Below are positions 16,379-24,391 of a stretch of DNA of 64,000 nt, in pieces. Both the position numbers and the translations under genes were made by a program. Positions within the stretch are counted from its first letter, which is position 1. Every line of letters starts with the position of its first letter. The stretch comes from Oscillospiraceae bacterium (GTDB taxonomy: Bacteria > Bacillota > Clostridia > Oscillospirales > Oscillospiraceae), in assembly GCA_017434755.1 (NCBI GenBank), contig JAFRER010000010.1:62001-126000 (forward strand), in the 5' to 3' direction. Under the pieces are notes generated by a model. It was not told the DNA's origin and did not search any database. It was given only the letters and a program-made list of their open reading frames with translations.

Positions 16379-18469
16379 TTAACCCTGATAATTGGTCCAT
16401 GGACGGGCAGGTGCGATATCGAAGCGCAGGTCGCACTGCAGGCATCTGCCGGCCTCTTCACAGGCTTTGTCGCAAAGCCCGGAGGAGATCTGGGAGAAAT
16501 TGGTCCTGCGGTCTTCGGGAGAGACAATGGCGGGTTCATTTCTGGGGATCTTCGCAAAGCCGTCGATATGTCCAATCGCCGGATCGTGGGCATCGCGCTC
16601 AACGAGCACTTCCCGGATGTCTCCGTTGCCGCCGAGGAACAGATCGATCTCGGCGGCAGCCTTTCTGGCAGAGGCGATTGCCTCGACGACGGATTTGGTA
16701 CCGGTGACCGCGTCGCCGCATGCGAATATACCTTCGACCGAGGAGGCGCAGCTGTTGTCTTTCACAGCGACGCAGTTTGCCTTGCCGAGCTCAAGTCCGC
16801 ACTCGGGCTTAAGGCCGCTGCGCTGACCGACTGCGAAGATCACGGTGTCTACATCCACGGTTTCCTGCGAATCGGGAACGGTCTCGACAACGGACTTTCC
16901 TTTGTCGTCCGTGTAGGTGCGGGCTATCTTTGAGAGCTTAAAGCCCTCGGCGCGATCTGTGCCGACAACAGCGTCGAAGGTGCGGCCGTCAAGGAACTCA
17001 ACGCCCTCTTCCTTTGCCTGCTCGATCTCTTCCAGATCGGCTTTGATGTCTTTCAGGGCCTTGCGGCAGGCAAGATACACCTTTTCGGCTCCGAGTCTCA
17101 CGGAAGTGCGCGCGCAGTCAAAGGCGACGTTTCCGGCTCCGAGAACGATCACGCGCTTGCCCATGCCGGTCTCTTTGCCCATCGAGGCATTGCGCAGGAA
17201 ATCGGTGCAGACGAGTACGCCGGGAAGCTTGCTGCCTTCGACCGGGAGCCTTGTTCCGCTGTGTGTGCCGGTCGCAATGAGAACGGCGTCGAAGTCCTTG
17301 AGCATGTCGACGGGGTTCTCGATGCGCTCGCCGCAGCGGATCTCCACGCCGATCTCAGCGGCATAAGAGGTTTCTCTGTCGACCACATCGCGGGGAAGTC
17401 TGTATGCGGGGATACCATACTGGAGCTGACCGCCGAGTTTCGGCAACGCTTCGAAGACCGTCACGTCATGGCCCTGTTTTTTGAGGAGGATGGCTGCCGT
17501 GAGTCCCGCGGGTCCGCCTCCGACAACGCAGACCTTTTTGCCGGTGGCTGGCAGCTGCTTGGCGTTCTTTTTCCAGAGCAGCTGATCGTCTTTCTCTGCG
17601 CAGGCGCGCTTGATCTCACGGATGGATACGGACTCATTAATGTCTCCGTGGCGGCAGTTGAGTTCGCATTTATGGTTGCAGACACGGCCCAGACACTCGG
17701 GGAACGGGAGCTTTTCGTGGATGACCGCATTGGCCTTGGCATACTCGCCGAGTTTGCAGTACCGGACATATTCAGGGACTTCCGCGTGGGCGGGGCAGTG
17801 TGCAACGCAGGGGATAAGGGTGTCGCGCTTTTCGGTGGCGTTGTAATTCAGGATGTCGCGGATCGCTCCGGTCGGGCAGACCTCTGCGCAGGCGCCGCAG
17901 AAGCGGCAGTCGGAATCCGCAAGGAGCTTGTTGTGCAAAGTCCCGACATATACTTCGAGATCCTGTTTGTTATAGCGCAGGACACCGACCTGCCGCAGAT
18001 CCTTGCAGGCCCTGACACAGCGTCCGCAGAGGACGCAGCGGAGCATTTCGTGCTGGAGAAGTGGGTTTTCATTCGTGGGAACTCTCTTTACTCTCATGCG
18101 CATGCGGGTGGCGGAGGCGTCCATATACTGGATGAGAAGCTGGAGCTCACAACGCCCGAACTTGGGACAGCCGACGCATTCAGCGGGATGAGCGGCAAGC
18201 AGCAGCTCCATTGCCAGAGAGCGGAGTGAATCAATCTTTTCGCTACGGGTCCTTACATCCATTCCCTCTTTGGCTTCGAGGGTACAGGACGGGACGGGAG
18301 AATCTGAACCGTCAAACTCTACGATACAGAGCCGGCAGGAGGCGAGATCCGGAAGATCCGGGTGGTGGCACAGGTGCGGGATGTATATCCCATTCTGGAG
18401 AGCCGCCTCAAGTACCGAAGTTCCCTCCGGCACGGAAACTGTTTTGCCGTCGATCTTTAAAGTAACCAA
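16379..18469 (-). CDS. NuoG-like iron-sulfur / GltD-like flavoprotein fusion
   Basis: A 696-residue electron-transfer protein. Residues 1-70 form a plant-type [2Fe-2S] domain (C34, C45, C48, C62). Residues 94-107 form the HisCys3 [4Fe-4S] site of NuoG/hydrogenases (H94, C98, C101, C107). Residues 145-198 hold two [4Fe-4S] ferredoxin motifs. From about residue 215 a GltD/NfnB-type domain follows, with N-terminal cysteines (C259, C264, C268, C272), an FAD fold (VCVVGGGPAG 313-322) and an NAD(P) fold (VIVLGAGNVAFD). The last 50 residues contain another Cys cluster. It probably moves electrons between NAD(P)H and the neighbouring flavoprotein or ferredoxin. The start is TTG, with GGAGG 7 bases upstream. 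The ROK gene ends 16 bases before it. Confidence 0.88.
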   Translation of the reverse strand: MVTLKIDGKTVSVPEGTSVLEAALQNGIYIPHLCHHPDLPDLASCRLCIVEFDGSDSPVPSCTLEAKEGMDVRTRSEKIDSLRSLAMELLLAAHPAECVGCPKFGRCELQLLIQYMDASATRMRMRVKRVPTNENPLLQHEMLRCVLCGRCVRACKDLRQVGVLRYNKQDLEVYVGTLHNKLLADSDCRFCGACAEVCPTGAIRDILNYNATEKRDTLIPCVAHCPAHAEVPEYVRYCKLGEYAKANAVIHEKLPFPECLGRVCNHKCELNCRHGDINESVSIREIKRACAEKDDQLLWKKNAKQLPATGKKVCVVGGGPAGLTAAILLKKQGHDVTVFEALPKLGGQLQYGIPAYRLPRDVVDRETSYAAEIGVEIRCGERIENPVDMLKDFDAVLIATGTHSGTRLPVEGSKLPGVLVCTDFLRNASMGKETGMGKRVIVLGAGNVAFDCARTSVRLGAEKVYLACRKALKDIKADLEEIEQAKEEGVEFLDGRTFDAVVGTDRAEGFKLSKIARTYTDDKGKSVVETVPDSQETVDVDTVIFAVGQRSGLKPECGLELGKANCVAVKDNSCASSVEGIFACGDAVTGTKSVVEAIASARKAAAEIDLFLGGNGDIREVLVERDAHDPAIGHIDGFAKIPRNEPAIVSPEDRRTNFSQISSGLCDKACEEAGRCLQCDLRFDIAPARPWTNYQG

Positions 18470-18485
18470 GTCAAGACCTCCACTT

Positions 18486-19628
18486 TCAATTAATTTTTTG
18501 GGCTATGAATTTTTCAATCACTACCGCTGCAGAACCGATCGCTGCAGCGTATTCGCCTTCGTGACAGAATATCAGCTTTTTCTTTACCGGGAACAGATTG
18601 TAGTCCCGGAAGATGCGCTGGTCGATCTCATCTCTGTATTTTTCCAGATACTGCGTCATCGATCCGCCTATGACAAGATCCAGATCGTAGGCCATATAAA
18701 GGTTGTTCAGGGCTGTGCACAGATCGTCCAGATACTCTTTCCATCTGGCCGAGCAGCGCTCGTCGCCTCTTTCAAGGGCTGAGAAGAATTCGCTGATGGA
18801 GGAATATCCGAGCCTTCTGTACAGACCGCTCTCGGTGCACTGGGTCTCAAGACACCCAATGCGTCCGCAGGCGCAGCGGTAACCGCCCGGCCGGACGATC
18901 ATATGGCCGAAGTTATCACTCAAATCAAAGATATTCACGGTTTCATAATTTCTCACAACACATCCGCCGATGGTCGAATCCACAGACAGATATACGTAAT
19001 CCGAAAGATCCCTGGACTGCCACAATCCATAGATCGCACCGGCGATTTTTGTGTTGAGAGATACATCGAAATTGTAGTCCCCAAACTTTTCGCAGATCAT
19101 TTCGGTATCAATGAACTCGGTCGATCTGTCCAGCAGTACGGGGATGGTGCCTATGCGGTCCTCATTTCTAACAGTCAGTCTGGTAGCGAGATTTACCCCG
19201 CCCAGCTTGCTGCGGTCAACACCGTTTCCGTCTATGAATGCTTCGAGCCATTCCCGGATCCTGTCCCAATATGCCTCGGTGTTCTCAAATATAACATCAT
19301 ATTTCTCCCGCGCGAGGACAGGCTCGCCCAGATTCATCAGTACGAATTTTACACTGTACTGGCTGACTTCGATACCGACGGCAAACACCGCGTCAAGCAC
19401 CGGGACGATATAGGTCGCAGGCCTGCCGGCATAAGAATCGATCTTATCTCCGAGGGTCACGAGATTGCGGTCTGTGAGGATCTTGAGGATGTTTGTCACG
19501 GAAGAGAGACTGAGGCCTGTTTTGAGAGCAAGATCATTTTTCGTCATCAGGCCGGTCTGCCTGAGCGTGGACATGATTATCTTGCTGTGATAGATCCTTA
19601 TTTCATGCAGGCTTTTCGGTTGATACAA
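18486..19628 (-). CDS. ROK-family transcriptional regulator (TTG start)
   Basis: The 380-residue protein has an N-terminal winged-helix domain (MTKNDLALKTGLSLSSVTN at about 28-46) and a C-terminal ROK (repressor/ORF/kinase) domain with the zinc motif CACGRIGCLE. The kinase-like ATP motif is degenerate (LSVDSTIGGCVV), so it is a regulator rather than a sugar kinase. ROK regulators usually sense sugars or sugar derivatives, which suggests a carbohydrate-like ligand for this locus. The TTG start has AAGGGGG 8 bases upstream. It is first in a minus-strand unit with the redox genes, preceded by a near-consensus promoter. Confidence 0.88.
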   Translation of the reverse strand: MYQPKSLHEIRIYHSKIIMSTLRQTGLMTKNDLALKTGLSLSSVTNILKILTDRNLVTLGDKIDSYAGRPATYIVPVLDAVFAVGIEVSQYSVKFVLMNLGEPVLAREKYDVIFENTEAYWDRIREWLEAFIDGNGVDRSKLGGVNLATRLTVRNEDRIGTIPVLLDRSTEFIDTEMICEKFGDYNFDVSLNTKIAGAIYGLWQSRDLSDYVYLSVDSTIGGCVVRNYETVNIFDLSDNFGHMIVRPGGYRCACGRIGCLETQCTESGLYRRLGYSSISEFFSALERGDERCSARWKEYLDDLCTALNNLYMAYDLDLVIGGSMTQYLEKYRDEIDQRIFRDYNLFPVKKKLIFCHEGEYAAAIGSAAVVIEKFIAQKIN

Positions 19629-19667
19629 CAGCGATTCCCCCTTTTTGTTCTAAGAGTCTGTATAAAA

Positions 19668-19696
19668 ATTATAGCAAACGGAAGGATAATTTTCAA
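19668..19696 (-). promoter_or_regulatory. Sigma-A promoter of the ROK/redox unit
   Basis: On the minus strand: TTGAAA (19691-19696), 17-base spacer, TATAAT (19668-19673). Perfect -10 and 5/6 -35 match, about 40 bases before the TTG start of the ROK gene. Confidence 0.85.
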
Positions 19697-19754
19697 TATT
19701 TGCAATAAGAATGTGATAAAGTTAAAAAAAAGCATGTTAAATATTGGTCATTAT

Positions 19755-19809
19755 TCAGAAAAAGCATCGGCAATACCCGGAATACAGGTATTGCCGATGC
19801 TTTTTCTGA
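19755..19809. terminator. Long perfect terminator hairpin after the NUDIX gene
   Basis: A 23-bp perfect stem: 19755-19777 pairs with 19787-19809 around a 9-base loop. The stem ends in an A/T block that supplies a U-run (GCTTTTTCTGA) in either direction. It lies downstream of the minus-strand NUDIX gene and insulates it from the ROK promoter. Confidence 0.9.
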
Positions 19810-19821
19810 TGTGTTTCTTCG

Positions 19822-20412
19822 TCAGAGAGATGCCGTGCCGGTGCCGGGAAACCTTCTGCGTGCCCAGATCCAGGTGAACGCCATGGCCCAGGACCCGAGC
19901 TTCTCGGTGCTCTGCAGACGAATGATCTCATCACGCGTGAACCAGTGCGCTTCGATCTCCTCGTCCCCGCGCTCGGAAGGGCGGATATCCCCCTCCGCGT
20001 GCCCGAATATGCAGACGGCACTTTCGTTGCTGATCCCGACGCAGCAGGGCGAGGGCGGGAACACCTCCGTGACGGTCGTGAGCCGAAGCCCCGTTTCTTC
20101 GAGAAGCTCTCTTGCAAGGCAGTCGACAGGACTTTCTTCGCCCTCTATGAGACCGCCCGGCAGCCCGTATATCGATCCGCCCTGTTCGAGTCGGAATTCG
20201 TGCAGCAGAAGGATGTGCTCGTCCTCCGTGTCCGTGATCACGGCCACCACGGCATCCGGACGATGGTTCTGCATGTCCTCCAGGGAGTGCATGGCTCCGT
20301 CACGACTGACCATCTCATAGATTTTCCGGGTGCCGTCTTTCTCTTCGTAATGGATGTTGTATGTGTGGAGAAACTCTCCGCTGTGCACGGGCTCTATTTT
20401 CAGAAATTTCAA
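19822..20412 (-). CDS. NUDIX hydrolase (ADP-ribose pyrophosphatase-like)
   Basis: The 196-residue protein contains a complete NUDIX box, GGLIEGEESPVDCLARELLEETGL in the centre (key residues G, E, RE, EE, G), which cleaves nucleoside diphosphates linked to another moiety with Mg2+. The N-terminal beta-rich half (KFLKIEPVHSGEFLHTYNIHY...YEMVSRDGA) resembles ADP-ribose pyrophosphatase (NudF/YqkG) family members. The start is taken as TTG at 20412, with GGAGGAG 5 bases upstream; the longer frame to 20469 has no ribosome binding site. It stands alone on the minus strand ahead of a strong terminator. Confidence 0.88.
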   Translation of the reverse strand: MKFLKIEPVHSGEFLHTYNIHYEEKDGTRKIYEMVSRDGAMHSLEDMQNHRPDAVVAVITDTEDEHILLLHEFRLEQGGSIYGLPGGLIEGEESPVDCLARELLEETGLRLTTVTEVFPPSPCCVGISNESAVCIFGHAEGDIRPSERGDEEIEAHWFTRDEIIRLQSTEKLGSWAMAFTWIWARRRFPGTGTASL

Positions 20413-20499
20413 GGTCTCTCCTCCGGATGGCTTTTTGCTTACTGTACAGGAAACCCGGCCGTCTGTCAATCTGACGTGAATGCCGGAGATGACCGACGC

Positions 20500-20829
20500 T
20501 CAGAAAGGCAGCTCGCCGTCCTCTTCTTCGGGGGACAGCTGGCTGAACTCGTCATAGGTCATGACCGCGCTGACTTCCGCATTCACAGAGACGGAAGCCC
20601 GCCAGTTCCCGGAAGAGTCTTTTTTGTTTCCGTAAGAAACGCTGACGATCCTCTCGATCCTGAATTTGCCGCCTTCACTGACATTGCTCGGCGTGTTTAC
20701 GACGAAGACCGCGATATCGTTGTTTCCGCGTTCGTCCTGTGTGGCAAGCAGCTCCCAGTCGCCGTTGGCGCTGCTTCCGCTCCTCTGCCTGACTGCTGTG
20801 TACACTTTTCCCATTTCGATCCTGTTCAT
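20500..20829 (-). CDS. Small protein with SSB-like acidic tail
   Basis: A 109-residue protein, possibly with an OB-like beta-rich body (KVYTAVRQRSG..., IAVFVVNTP, GGKFRIERIVSVSYG, NWRASVSVNAEV). It ends EEEDGELPF, which resembles the acidic DDDIPF-type tail by which single-stranded DNA-binding proteins recruit partners. The family cannot be named with confidence by eye. AAGGAG lies 8 bases before the ATG. It is a single-gene unit with a predicted promoter about 240 bases upstream, leaving a long structured 5' leader. Phage or mobile-element origin is possible but not shown. Confidence 0.6.
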   Translation of the reverse strand: MNRIEMGKVYTAVRQRSGSSANGDWELLATQDERGNNDIAVFVVNTPSNVSEGGKFRIERIVSVSYGNKKDSSGNWRASVSVNAEVSAVMTYDEFSQLSPEEEDGELPF

Positions 20830-21200
20830 GATTCATACTCCTTTTTCATAATAGATTCTGTTCAAACGCTTTTAGTTCTGCAAAACAAAAGCGCGATCCC
20901 TCCGGAGAAACTCCTCAGTATCGCACAAAAAACGGGCCCGGAACAAACCACGGTTCCTTTCCTTGCTTCCGATTCCTTTCCTGCTGTCCGATACTGTTCT
21001 GTTTTACTTGATTCCGTCTTCTGTCAGAGGTCTGTTTCTGCCCTGCAGATCTATTCAGCTATTCTGTTAAAAGAATACCATCACAGAGAGCAGTTGTCAA
21101 CATATGCATGCTTTTGTCAAAAGGACCGCAGATGCTTGTTTCGGGTTCCGGAAAGGCGTATAATCCATTATAACGACAGCAATGAAAGAAGGGATGGGAA
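20830..21200. promoter_or_regulatory. 371-base divergent region with long leader
   Basis: Two outward promoters are visible. Plus strand: TTGTTT (21136-21141), 17 bases, TATAAT (21159-21164), for the chromate transporter genes. Minus strand: TTGACA (21095-21100), 17 bases, TATTCT with TG extension (21072-21077), for the SSB-like gene. Between them lies CTTTTG-T-CAAAAG, an inverted repeat near 21113-21125. The implied minus-strand leader of about 240 bases contains a GGAAC/GTTCC hairpin followed by CGGGCCCG and TTTTTT (about 20929-20955), and a stem GCGAT...ATCGC (20893-20924) followed by a T-rich run. No known riboswitch or T-box motif was recognised. Confidence 0.55.
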
Positions 21201-21761
21201 TTGCCGCTGCTCCTTGATCTGTTTCTAACGTTTTTCCGCATAGGGGCTTTCACCTTCGGCGGCGGCTACGCCATGCTCCCGATGCTCCAGAAGGAGCTCG
21301 TGGACAAAAAAGGCTGGGTGACCGAAGAGGAGATCCTGGACTATTTCGCCATAGGCCAGTGCACGCCCGGTGTGATTGCCGTGAATACGGCTACCTTTGT
21401 CGGTTATAAAATGAAAAAGGCGGCAGGAGGCATCCTGGCGACCCTCGGAGTGGTCGCACCCTCCATTATCATCATCACGATCATCGCCGCGGTACTCAGC
21501 AACTTTGCGGATATTCCCGCTGTAAAGAACGCGTTTGCCGGCATCCGCGTGGCGGTGTGCGTACTGATCATCAATTCCGTTGTCAAGCTGCTGAAAAAGT
21601 CGGTGGTGGATAAGCTCACAGCGGCGGTATTTGTCGTTGTGGCTCTATGCGCGATTATTTTCTCCAAGGTCAGTCCGGTGATCTTCGTTGTTGCCGCCGC
21701 CCTTCTCGGCATAATTATCAAGGTACTCATCCATGGCAGAAAGGAGGAAGTGCGGAAATGA
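21201..21761 (+). CDS. Chromate transporter, short CHR subunit A
   Basis: A 186-residue membrane protein of the short-chain CHR family with about five or six hydrophobic helices. Diagnostic motifs are FFRIGAFTFGGGYAMLPML near the N-terminus and GQCTPGVIAVNTATFVGY. Short CHR proteins work as pairs; the next gene is the partner. Members export chromate or related oxyanions, although many gut homologues have unproven substrates. The start is TTG at 21201 (GAAGGGA upstream); an ATG at 21194 is out of frame and stops at once. The stop overlaps the next start as ATGA. Confidence 0.88.
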   Translation: MPLLLDLFLTFFRIGAFTFGGGYAMLPMLQKELVDKKGWVTEEEILDYFAIGQCTPGVIAVNTATFVGYKMKKAAGGILATLGVVAPSIIIITIIAAVLSNFADIPAVKNAFAGIRVAVCVLIINSVVKLLKKSVVDKLTAAVFVVVALCAIIFSKVSPVIFVVAAALLGIIIKVLIHGRKEEVRK

Positions 21762-22342
21762 TCCTTCTCCGTCTGTTCTGGGAATTCTTCCAGATCGGTC
21801 TGTTCTCCGTGGGCGGAGGGCTGGCCACACTTCCCTTCCTGTATAATCTCGGAGCCAGGACCGGCTGGTTCAGCTCCGCACAGGTTGCCGACATGCTTGC
21901 CGTTTCCGAGTCCACACCGGGACCAATCGGCGTAAACATGGCGACGTATGTGGGCTATACTACCGCGGGCATTGCGGGAAGCGTTTGCGCCACGCTCGGA
22001 CTCATTACACCGAGCATCATCATCATACTGCTGGTCGCTGCCGCGATGAAGGCTTTCCGGAACAACCGGTATGTCGAAGCCGCCTTCTATACCCTGCGTC
22101 CGGCCTCAACGGGGCTGATCACCGCGGCCGGATGGTCCGTGGTGATGCTGGTGCTGGTGAACACGGAGCTTTTTAAGAGCACGGGAGTGTTCACGGACCT
22201 GTTCATCTGGCGGAATCTCCTGCTGTTTGCGGTGCTGTTCATCTTGACCAATTTCATCAAGCCGATCAAAAAGCTGCATCCGATTGTCTTTATCCTGTTT
22301 GCGGCCGTGTGCGGCATCGTTTTCCGGCTCGGAGGAGCGTAG
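21758..22342 (+). CDS. Chromate transporter, short CHR subunit B
   Basis: The 194-residue partner of the preceding CHR protein, with the matching motifs FFQIGLFSVGGGLATLPFL and SESTPGPIGVNMATYVGY. Together the pair equals one long-chain ChrA (about 380-400 residues) with inverted halves. AAAGGAGG lies 9 bases before the ATG, which overlaps the previous stop by four bases, so the two are translationally coupled. A rho-independent terminator follows the gene. Confidence 0.88.
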   Translation: MILLRLFWEFFQIGLFSVGGGLATLPFLYNLGARTGWFSSAQVADMLAVSESTPGPIGVNMATYVGYTTAGIAGSVCATLGLITPSIIIILLVAAAMKAFRNNRYVEAAFYTLRPASTGLITAAGWSVVMLVLVNTELFKSTGVFTDLFIWRNLLLFAVLFILTNFIKPIKKLHPIVFILFAAVCGIVFRLGGA

Positions 22343-22367
22343 AGCGATACCATTGAACTTGACACGA

Positions 22368-22404
22368 AGGCGGTATCTGAGCCCGATCAGATACCGCCTA
22401 TTTT
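22368..22404 (+). terminator. Terminator after chromate transporter pair
   Basis: AGGCGGTATCTGA (22368-22380) pairs perfectly with TCAGATACCGCCT (22387-22399) around GCCCGA, followed by ATTTT. Confidence 0.9.
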
Positions 22405-22504
22405 CTGCGTTTTATCATAGCTGAAATTTCCGCTCCATTTTCCTGTTAATGTTCAGCCGTGAAACCGTAGTATAAAGGGTGAAGGCGAAAAGAGGTGACA
22501 GTCT

Positions 22505-23062
22505 ATGACAGACACGGAGATCATCGGCCTGTTTTTTGAGCGCTCGGAACAGGCGATCACGGAGCTGGACAAAAAACACGGCAGCGCGGTGGCAAGAGTG
22601 GCGCGGAATATTCTGGGAAACGAGCAGGATACGGAAGAGTGTGTAAATGATACATACCTTGGGATCTGGAATGCCATCCCGCCCCACAGGCCAAGCCCGC
22701 TGCGGACGTTTGTCTGCAGGATCGCGCGCAATCTTGCGACAAAGAAGTATCATTCCAATACAGCTGCGATCCGAAACAGCCAGTACGACCTCGCACTTGA
22801 TGAACTGGAGGAGGTCCTCTCAAACGGGGACAGTGTGGAAGAGCGCTATGAAGCGAAGGAACTCGGCACAGCCATCAACGGCTTTCTGGCTACCCTGAAT
22901 CCTTCCGACAGATTTCTCTTCATGCGGCGATACTGGTATTCCGATCCGGTGAAGGACATTGCCGAAATGGCACATTCAACAACAAACAGTGTGACTGTCC
23001 GCCTTTTTCGCATACGGGAAAAACTCAGACTTTATCTTGAGAAGGAGGGATTGCTTGTATGA
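22505..23062 (+). CDS. ECF-type RNA polymerase sigma factor
   Basis: A 185-residue sigma-70-family protein with region 2 (ILGNEQDTEECVNDTYLGIWNAIPP, the DTEECVND...W core) and region 4 helix-turn-helix (DIAEMAHSTTNSVTVRLFRIREKLR). It lacks regions 1 and 3, as ECF factors do. RIARN-type promoter-melting residues follow region 2. Its stop overlaps the start of a membrane protein gene (ATGA), the usual sigma/anti-sigma arrangement. The upstream GTGAAACC...GTATAAAG could be part of an autoregulated promoter, but the spacing is not canonical. A stress or envelope signal is likely. Confidence 0.9.
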   Translation: MTDTEIIGLFFERSEQAITELDKKHGSAVARVARNILGNEQDTEECVNDTYLGIWNAIPPHRPSPLRTFVCRIARNLATKKYHSNTAAIRNSQYDLALDELEEVLSNGDSVEERYEAKELGTAINGFLATLNPSDRFLFMRRYWYSDPVKDIAEMAHSTTNSVTVRLFRIREKLRLYLEKEGLLV

Positions 23063-24123
23063 AGCGGGAAACGATCACTTTCATGCTGAACAGCATCGGA
23101 GATGAATATATCGGTGAAACAGAAGTCTTTCGTCCGTATTCCGTACAGGGATCCCCGGAAAGGACGGACCATATGAAAAAGAGAAGGATCATCACCCTGC
23201 TCCTCGCGGCAGTTCTGATGCTTGCACTGGGGATAACGGCTTACGCGGTATGGAACATTCACACGGAACGGCAGCAGCAGTTGAAATCCGATCTGAAGAT
23301 CGAAGAAAACAATGTTACAAGCTATACGGAATACGATGTCCCGGAGGAGCAGGAGGGCGGACTTGTCCTGCTGTCTTCCGTAAACGACGGGCAGGTGCAG
23401 CATGTCTATGTCAACATCTCTCCCGTGACGAAAGAAGAAGCGGCGCGTTTTCCGGCAGATGGCAGTTTTGCCTGGAGCATTGCAGGTACAGAAATCGGAG
23501 GCTTTGCAGCCCCACAGCTCCCGGTGGAGCTTTCCCTGTCAGGAGAAGAGGCCATCCGTGATGCGGTGATGGAGAACGCCTATGACGAGGAATCGCAGAC
23601 GATGACCCTGCAGTGCTATATTGATGTGAAATTCCTTGAAAAGGCAGCGGCGGAACTCGGCACGGAAGCCGTACCCCTTCAGGTCCATCTGATCGCGGGA
23701 GAAAACACGGCCAGGAGTTTCGGTCCCGTTTCCCTTTCCCTGACGGAAAAACAGAGCCGGCATTTCGACTTCGGGCACGCCGTTTATCACGATGAAGAAC
23801 TGGATAAAGATATCGAGATCGTCGGACTGGAGCTGACACCGTTCAGCGCGGTCTGGAAAGTGCGTTACGAGGGGGCAGCAGCCTTCCACACTCCGGAGGC
23901 AGACTGGGAAGCCTATCAGCCCTGGAGCATGCTGGAGGACAAGGTCTGCATTGAGGCGAAGCTGGTCTTCCCGGACGGTTCAGCATTCTCCACCAGCGGA
24001 GCGATGACCTGCCCCTATGAGGACGGTGTCGTGAAGCTCAACTGCGCATGGGGGAGCGCGATCAACATCGAGGACGTCCAAAAAATCATCCTCGGCGATC
24101 TTGTGCTTTGGGAAAACAAATAA
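23059..24123 (+). CDS. Membrane-anchored sigma-factor partner (DUF4179-like)
   Basis: A 354-residue single-pass membrane protein: a cytosolic N-terminus of about 42 residues (ETITFMLNSIGDEYIGETE..., the short helix type found in Firmicutes anti-sigma partners), a helix at about 44-66 (IITLLLAAVLMLALGITAYAV), and an extracytoplasmic region of about 285 residues rich in beta strands. It lies in one operon with the ECF factor through a four-base overlap, so it probably holds or signals to that factor. No zinc-finger anti-sigma motif (HxxxCxxC) is present. The ligand is unknown. Confidence 0.75.
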   Translation: MKRETITFMLNSIGDEYIGETEVFRPYSVQGSPERTDHMKKRRIITLLLAAVLMLALGITAYAVWNIHTERQQQLKSDLKIEENNVTSYTEYDVPEEQEGGLVLLSSVNDGQVQHVYVNISPVTKEEAARFPADGSFAWSIAGTEIGGFAAPQLPVELSLSGEEAIRDAVMENAYDEESQTMTLQCYIDVKFLEKAAAELGTEAVPLQVHLIAGENTARSFGPVSLSLTEKQSRHFDFGHAVYHDEELDKDIEIVGLELTPFSAVWKVRYEGAAAFHTPEADWEAYQPWSMLEDKVCIEAKLVFPDGSAFSTSGAMTCPYEDGVVKLNCAWGSAINIEDVQKIILGDLVLWENK

Positions 24124-24143
24124 AGAAGATTAAAATCAGCAGG

Positions 24144-24178
24144 AAGCACCGCTCTGCCCGGGAGCGGTGCTTCTGTTC
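24144..24178 (+). terminator. Terminator after sigma/anti-sigma unit
   Basis: AAGCACCGCTC (24144-24154) pairs with GAGCGGTGCTT (24162-24172) around TGCCCGG, with a short T-rich tail (TTCTGTT). Confidence 0.8.
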
Positions 24179-24230
24179 GTTGTCCCTGTGGTGGGATAAT
24201 GATAAAATTACCGGGAACTGTGAGATATCC

Positions 24231-24254
24231 GAGTCTAGACCTGCCCTTAGACTC
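24231..24254 (+). promoter_or_regulatory. Inverted repeat and A/T-rich upstream region of the ACP gene
   Basis: The 268-base gap before the ACP-like gene holds an inverted repeat, GAGTCTA (24231-24237) with TAGACTC (24248-24254). A/T-rich DNA with two TATAAT hexamers follows; the one at 24341-24346 is about 50 bases before the start codon and has only a weak -35. It could be an operator or a small hairpin; nothing else is recognisable here. Confidence 0.35.
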
Positions 24255-24391
24255 TGCGGTTTCATTATCTCCTATAATATAACAACTATTGTCATATTAT
24301 CTGAAAAACCTCTTGCTTTTCTAAAGGATAATGAATAAACTATAATCAGCAGTAAATTAAGCAATTCAAAAAGGAAAGGAAAGACAACCGT

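Noticed and set aside
20830-21065. T-box or known riboswitch in the SSB-like leader.
   Set aside because: No T-box sequence, specifier layout or recognised aptamer core; only generic hairpins.
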